NCBI GenBank assembly: GCA_911728455.2
Contig: OU452227.1
Location: forward strand, 18,430,110-18,494,109
Reading direction: 5' to 3'
Length of the DNA: 64,000 bases
DNA from: Marthasterias glacialis
Lineage: Eukaryota; Echinodermata; Asteroidea; Forcipulatida; Asteriidae
Below, one piece after another: positions 22,201 to 64,000 of the stretch (position 1 is the stretch's first letter; each line of letters starts with the position of its first letter). A program made the translations under genes and the position numbers. Below the pieces are notes generated by a model. It saw nothing but the letters and a program-made list of their open reading frames with translations. It searched no databases and was not told the DNA's origin.

Positions 22201-25200
22201 TTTTTATTTATATTCATACAATATCTACATTTCTAAAACAAAAACAAATTTTGGTTTCCACAATATTAGCCGTGTCTGGGCATATGGTGATGAGTTTACA
22301 GAAATGAATGGTCTCTAGAGGCTAAATACTGACAAATTATTGCACTGTAAATGAAACATAGCATTAGGACAAACTACAAGATTTTACTGTTGGCTTTTGA
22401 GGTAAGTCAGCCTGTACCTTTCTGCCCTTTATGCCAGGCATGATGTCTTCTGGTTTGCCTTTATCAAGGACCTTCTTGTGCATCTTCTGTTTGCACAATG
22501 ACTCCTTGGCTGGAGCTTCCATAGTTGATACAACAGGCAATGGGAAAAAACAGACAGAAGAGAGAAATTACAATTGCTTATTCTACACTGATTAGGCAAT
22601 TTGCGGGTTGGATTTTGAGTAAAGACTGTGTTGCTGTGTCATATGGTTCAGGGCAAGCTTTTGTATAGCAACCTCCAGATGGGCAAAGCCTGCTACCATT
22701 GTGCCATACACATTCATTCAGAATTGCATGTGGGAGTTCATCATCTCTTATGTGACTACGCAAAAGCTTGCCCCAAACCACGTGACAATGCAACACTGTC
22801 ATTAGTCTGAGGAATTCAAATTTAAGCGGTCACTTGTGACTAAAGCAAGTCAGTGTCCCAGACACTTATAAAATCTAACCTTCAAATGGCTACCTGACTC
22901 AAATTTCTATAGGACAAACCATTGCAGATGTCCTGCAGACCAGTGTTTTCCGCCATTACTGGGATGCTATAGACCTTTATCATGCTGCAACCATCTTGGT
23001 CATGTTCCTTATATCCAATAACAGTAAAATTTGCTAATATTTCTTTGTACAAAAAGGAACCAGACTATTTGCCCTCCCAGCCTCGGTTTGGTTACGTTGG
23101 TTTGAATGGGAGAAAATCAAGATGGCCGCACCATGATAAAGGTCTATTACACCCAGTGTACATCCTGCCACTGAGGGGGAAAAACGAAACAATTTTGATT
23201 AAAAAAAAAAACACACACAAAAAAAACAACAACTAGTGTACACCAAAAATGATTATACCTGCTTCATCTTTTTCCTTAGTCGTTCCCTTGGCAACAGGTT
23301 TATTGACTTCTAGCACATCATTGATGGTTGAACCAATCAGCATCAACTTGACCCCTTTGGTGACCTTTAGATCCCTCAACGTTTTGTCATCTTTCATCAG
23401 ACCTCTGTACATTAACTTCTGCATACCGGATGGCACGCCTGGAGTAGCCCAAGAATCGCACAAATAAGAGCAAAGCAATATTGTTATTTATCACAGTCGT
23501 GCATGTACTTAGTTATACCATTATATGGGTGAACACCATCAAACGGAAACGAGCGGTCATGATGCTTGGTTTTTCGATTCGCTACCAAAGACCATCACTA
23601 CCAAAGACCATTATAAACTATAATATTGGCTATGAAAGTCCATCACAACTATTCAGCATTATATCCAGGCCTGGTTGCTTCGTTCTTGAAAGAGCAAGGG
23701 CACCAAGGAAATTTCTTCTTGATGAAGGGCACCTCTATGAGGAAATGTTAAATTTCTATTGGAACATTCCAGGGCACCAAGTATCTGGCCTGTTATGTCA
23801 CAAACAGTTGAAGTCAGTGACTGTATAACACTTAGGATTATTATGAACTGCAAGTTTATTATTAAGAACCTTCAATAGAATATGGGCCATCTTGTTCAAG
23901 GGGGCACATTTGTTAACTTTGAACACACATTGCCGTCTGCCACTCGGCACTCGAAGCTTCCACGCACCTTCCAGACGTGTGCGCGAAGTTCTAGTGCCCT
24001 GTCGCAGACAGCAACACGTGTTTGAAGTCAACAAATCTGCCCCTTCAACAAGATGGTGTACATTACTTCGAAGGTGCTTATTGAAACACATGAAACATCC
24101 TCACGTGAACACAAATTTTTGTGCAAGATTTTGGGCTATAAAAGTTGAAATTTCAACGGATTCAGTAACCCCATTTGCAGAAGTTTCAACATTTTAGGCA
24201 GTCTTTTTGAAGAGAAAAAAATAGCTGGGTTTTCGTGCTAAATTACATTTGGTCTCATTTTGATTTGCCAAATTGAGGGGAAAGCAAAGTTTTGATGGAT
24301 GTTTTTTTTTCGTTCATCAGTATTTCAGACATGAATGTTCCAAGAAAAAAATCAGTATCACCTTTATAAATAGTGGGTTTCCAAATATATTGTTTTCTTC
24401 AAGACTATCGCTAGTCATGTGTCATACCTTTAACTCCTAGTTCAAATAAACTGCCCGTTATTAACAAACCTGTTATTGTCTGTAAATGTATCTTTAGGGA
24501 TGACACTGTTCCGTCAAGATCAAAACTAACATCATGTTTCTGTTTGTTAAACATCACTTTAAAATCAACTGTTTCTTTTGGTTCTGCTGCTGCTGCTGCT
24601 GCCGCAGGCTCTTCACTCGAGACTCTAGTCAGGTCAGCTTCGGCTGACACATCCATGGCAGTCTCCTTCGAATTGTCATCTTCTTTGCTATTGTTCTCAG
24701 ATGTCACACCGACAGTTGTGTCTGGTGGCTCGCTGCCATTTCTTGTTTGTGAGTTTGTGTTTTCACTTTGCTGGTTTGTGGAGTTCGTCGTTGTCCCACT
24801 CTGTAATTTGCTATCGTCCTCTGGATTGGGCTTTTCTGAGGTTGTTTCTGGAGGGGTGCATTTGGACTTCTCCGGGGTGTCGTCAAGCATCTCGGCATCG
24901 CCACCTATAGATATCAATCACACCATAGATGCATGAGAGTTACCAATAAAAATCATACTTGAGTACTGAAATGTGGCCATAGAAATAGAACTAGGAGAAT
25001 AATAGCTCTGGTGGTCAAGTCATCAGGATGTGGGTTTGAATCCCGGTCCTGACACTTGTGTTCTTGAGCAAGACACTTAACTATAATTGCTTCAAATAGG
25101 GGAATAAGCAGTTAAGTTTGTCTCGCAATGGATTCATTTACCCCTCCCTGTTGTTAGCTGTGCTGTGAAGAGACTTGTGTTTATATCTCATCAATCTCAT

Positions 25201-26469
25201 CATGTCTTGTTTCTGCCATTGGGGCAGGTTTCTATCCCTTCAAAAAGTAGCCCACACCTCTAGTGGCCTTTGCAGGAATTGCATAAAAAGAAAAAAATTA
25301 TAATAAATAGTAAAAATAATAATAATAGTCAACGGTTAAATCGTTAAACATCTCAACCCTAGTCTGAAACACTGTCAAACTCAAAGTCAAGCCCATATAG
25401 GATTTAGCAATTAATTAAAACCCCACAAATTACTCTTGCTTATTTTACAAATTACTCTTGCTTATTTCGAAATTCGATAGCTGCAAATGCAATTGTTGAG
25501 CGCAATCTTTAGAGGCGTGCAAGTTTTAAAATTTGTGCGAAGGACTTGCGCAAACTTCAAAATGTGCACAGTGTGCCATTTTTGAAGTTTGCTCCTGTAA
25601 ATTCAAAATTTGCGCAACAGAACATGGGGCACAATATTTGAAAAGCGCGCTATCTAATCTTTATTATTTCACTGTCACAAAGTACTGGAAAATTCAGCAC
25701 CCAGAAACCTCTCCTTTTCACAATTTTTTTAAGGTGGTCGTTGGACTTTGGAGAGTGTTCTAACAAATATTCTATTTTTTTTCCCCTTTTAAATTTTACC
25801 TTCGTACAGTGAGGTTTGTGGTGGAAACTGAACTCCGCAGAACTCAACTAGCCTCATGTGATGAAAATTTGCATAAAACATATAGTTTGTGACAGTATCA
25901 TACCTTGTCGCAATTTGTGAGTGCAATCTTTGAAGGTGCGCAAATTTTAAATTATGTGTTCCACACAAATTTTTAAATTTACATTCCTTCAAAATTACGC
26001 TCAAACACACCATCCCATGTCATGATGTAACAAAACCCCTGACGAAAACGTGAACCGTTTTTCTCTGTTTTCAATGAAAATTAAGCACTAAATTTGATGA
26101 CATTTTCAGTTTGGTTGTATTATGGTTGTATGGTGTGTTTATTGAAAACAAGAGGTTTGGAAATAATTAACCCTTCTTCCAGAAAAAAAACAAAGATTCA
26201 TTTTTGTAGGCCTACCGCTATTATCACTACACTAGCACTAGCAGCGCTCGCCAACCGATCCGTACCTTTGGCCTGCTAAAAAAATCAACAAACAAGCTAT
26301 GTTTCAATCCGATGTATGCTAAATTAATAACTGGCCACATTGAGACAATCCTAGAGAATGTTAATGGGCCAAACATTCTTTATATTTCGAGTTACGATGA
26401 CAAACACCTTCAATGACATTGCAATACTTTTTTTATTTTACCTGGGTCTCCGCTGTTCGTCGCCATCAT
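19139..26469 (-). CDS. UBFD1: Ubiquitin family domain-containing protein 1, complete, 7 exons
   Basis: UBFD1 is a ubiquitin-like-domain protein reported to bind polyubiquitin and influence NF-kB signalling; its biochemical role is poorly defined. Joining minus-strand exons 26469-26442, 24904-24470, 23438-23259, 22515-22418, 21255-21150, 19923-19841 and 19249-19139 keeps the frame throughout and gives 346 residues (human 309). Residues 1-121 are a disordered S/T/N/E-rich leader ending in seven alanines (110-116). The ubiquitin-like domain follows (about 122-200), with FNKQKHDVSFDLD, GMQKLMYRGLMKDDKTLRDL and LIGSTINDVL, all close to human. The C-terminal UBFD1 domain has VPISGMYNKAGGKVRLTFK, LWIGT, EPIEGHE and the end FKWQYF, matching human GKWQYF. 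I chose the start MMATNSGDP because an upstream in-frame ATG (26604) would run almost to the ABCC1 start. Confidence 0.95.
19841..19923 (-). CDS. UBFD1: UBFD1 exon 6
   Basis: This encodes ERTEKLPMSSIKNVIS then EPIEGHEEYHIM, against human ERTEKLPMGSIKNVVS and EPIEGHEDYHMM. The acceptor is attttgacag and the donor gtgaga. Confidence 0.95.
20296..20425. mobile_element. MITE-like element, GATTTCACAAAGC family (UBFD1 intron 5)
   Basis: The ends are GGGTGGATTTCACAAAGCGC and the inverted GTTTTGTGAAATCCACCCC. The interior is repeats of CTAGTCCTAACTTA in both orientations, so the whole unit can fold on itself. Confidence 0.82.
20935..21085. mobile_element. MITE-like element, GATTTCACAAAGC family (UBFD1 intron 5)
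   Basis: The ends are GAGCTCAATTTCACAACGC and the inverted CTGTGAAATCGAGCCC. It is an older and more diverged member than the 20296-20425 copy. Confidence 0.7.
21150..21255 (-). CDS. UBFD1: UBFD1 exon 5
   Basis: This encodes DALPSVPISGMYNKAGG then KVRLTFKLEIDQLWIGTK, near-identical to human. The acceptor is ctgcacag and the donor gttagt. Phase runs 0 to 1. Confidence 0.95.
21464..21700 (+). repeat. tRNA-derived SINE, second family (UBFD1 intron 4)
   Basis: The head carries an RNA polymerase III B-box, TGGTTCGATTCCCGG (21506-21520), and an A-box-like TGGCATGGGTGATG. The body includes GAGGGTTTTTCTCCAGG and CCTCCCTCCGGAATAAA. This is different from the Leu-type SINE family. Confidence 0.7.
21808..22045 (+). 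repeat. tRNA-Leu-derived SINE copy (UBFD1 intron 4)
   Basis: It contains GGTGTTTCTGATCAGCAGAG, a degenerate B-box (GAGTTTGACTCCC) and the body words CTTAAGCAAGACACTT and GATGGGACGTAAACC. The head is slightly truncated. Confidence 0.8.
22418..22515 (-). CDS. UBFD1: UBFD1 exon 4
   Basis: This encodes KESLCKQKMHKKVLDKGKPED, broken here as KESLCKQKMHKK then VLDKGKPED, close to human EPLCRQKQHRKVLDKGKPED. Two in-frame acceptors 6 bp apart (exon start 22515 or 22509) would add or drop two residues (PA). The donor is gtacag. Confidence 0.9.
22972..23152. mobile_element. MITE-like element, TAGACCTTTATCATG family (UBFD1 intron 3)
   Basis: The left end is TATAGACCTTTATCATGCTG and the right end is the inverted CACCATGATAAAGGTCTATTA. 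Arms are about 30 bp including CAACCATCTTGG and CAAGATGGCCG. A second copy is at 40327-40499. Confidence 0.82.
23259..23438 (-). CDS. UBFD1: UBFD1 exon 3
   Basis: This encodes the rest of the ubiquitin-like domain, from GVPSGMQKLMYRG to STINDVLEVN, and a lysine-rich linker. The acceptor is tactccag and the donor gtataa. Phase is 1 on both sides. Confidence 0.95.
24470..24904 (-). CDS. UBFD1: UBFD1 exon 2
   Basis: This encodes residues 10-154: the disordered leader, the alanine run written by GCT/GCC/GCA repeats at about 24586-24606, and the first strands of the ubiquitin-like domain. The acceptor is atctatag and the donor gtttgt. Phase is 1 on both sides. Confidence 0.93.
25008..25260 (+). 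repeat. tRNA-derived SINE copy, 5' truncated (UBFD1 intron 1)
   Basis: It contains a B-box GGGTTTGAATCCCGG at about 25032-25046 followed by the CTTGAGCAAGACACTTAACT body typical of the Leu-type family. The A-box end is degraded. Confidence 0.7.
26442..26469 (-). CDS. UBFD1: UBFD1 exon 1 (coding part)
   Basis: This encodes MMATNSGDP plus one base. The donor is gtaaaa. The two consecutive ATGs (26469 and 26466) leave the exact start open. Confidence 0.85.
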
Positions 26470-26613
26470 TGCTTGATGTTGCAACACCGGTAAATTATTA
26501 TTTGCTGCTTGAGGGCGCTCTGCATCATCCCGGGGAAATTGTTGAGGGCGCTCATCCCCGCAGCATCTTAAAAACTTTACCTCCCACACAAAGTACACCA
26601 CCACGACGACACA
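26470..26613. promoter_or_regulatory. Putative bidirectional promoter of UBFD1 (-) and ABCC1 (+)
   Basis: Only 144 bp separate the two start codons, so both 5' UTRs and the core promoter must share this interval unless non-coding first exons exist. There is no TATA box at a normal distance. The motif TTGAGGGCGCTC occurs twice (about 26509 and 26542) with CCCGGGG between. GC content is higher than the flanks. Function is inferred from position only. Confidence 0.55.

Positions 26614-64000
<37,387 letters not shown>

Noticed and set aside
26410..26604. Longer UBFD1 N-terminus from the ATG at 26604
   Set aside because: It would add a Cys/aromatic-rich stretch unlike UBFD1 and leave only 9 bp to the ABCC1 start. 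The MMATNSGDP start is more plausible.

Overview
This window is animal nuclear DNA: multi-exon genes with GT-AG introns, AT-rich introns and intergenic DNA, and dense tRNA-derived SINEs and palindromic MITE-like elements. There are no bacterial features. The proteins resemble vertebrate orthologues but the repeats do not, so I infer a marine invertebrate deuterostome, most likely an echinoderm. Species was not determined. A run of exactly 500 N (34322-34821) marks a scaffold gap.

Four genes can be read by following splice sites and reading phase. From left to right: (1) the last coding exon of THUMPD1 (+, 1016-1684); (2) a complete three-exon MSRB1 selenoprotein gene (-, 11761-13164) with an in-frame TGA for selenocysteine; (3) a complete seven-exon UBFD1 gene (-, 19139-26469); (4) an MRP1-type ABC transporter, ABCC1-like (+, 29 coding exons, 26614-63050), complete except for the last exon or exons, which lie beyond the right edge. 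UBFD1 and ABCC1 are head to head with 144 bp between their start codons, which suggests a shared bidirectional promoter. Human orthologues of all four genes are on chromosome arm 16p, so this looks like an old linkage group.

Between 1.7 and 11.7 kb and between 13.2 and 19.1 kb I see no gene I recognise. These stretches hold SINEs, MITEs, a tandem duplication and a decayed second copy of part of the THUMPD1 exon (about 5370-5620). ABCC1 intron 1 holds a broken pogo/Tigger-type transposase (28435-29905, minus).

The most unusual signal is in ABCC1. At three separate exons (2, 22 and 27) the 3' end of the exon, its splice donor and the start of the intron have been tandemly copied into the downstream intron. 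This leaves ladders of duplicate donor sites without acceptors. One copy of the exon 2 tail was later split by a foldback element of about 0.8 kb. Intron 11 holds two near-perfect hairpin elements nested inside a third. Most SINEs in ABCC1 introns lie antisense to the gene.

All protein readings were made by eye from the sequence. No database search or folding program was run. Residue numbers are from my own exon joins.
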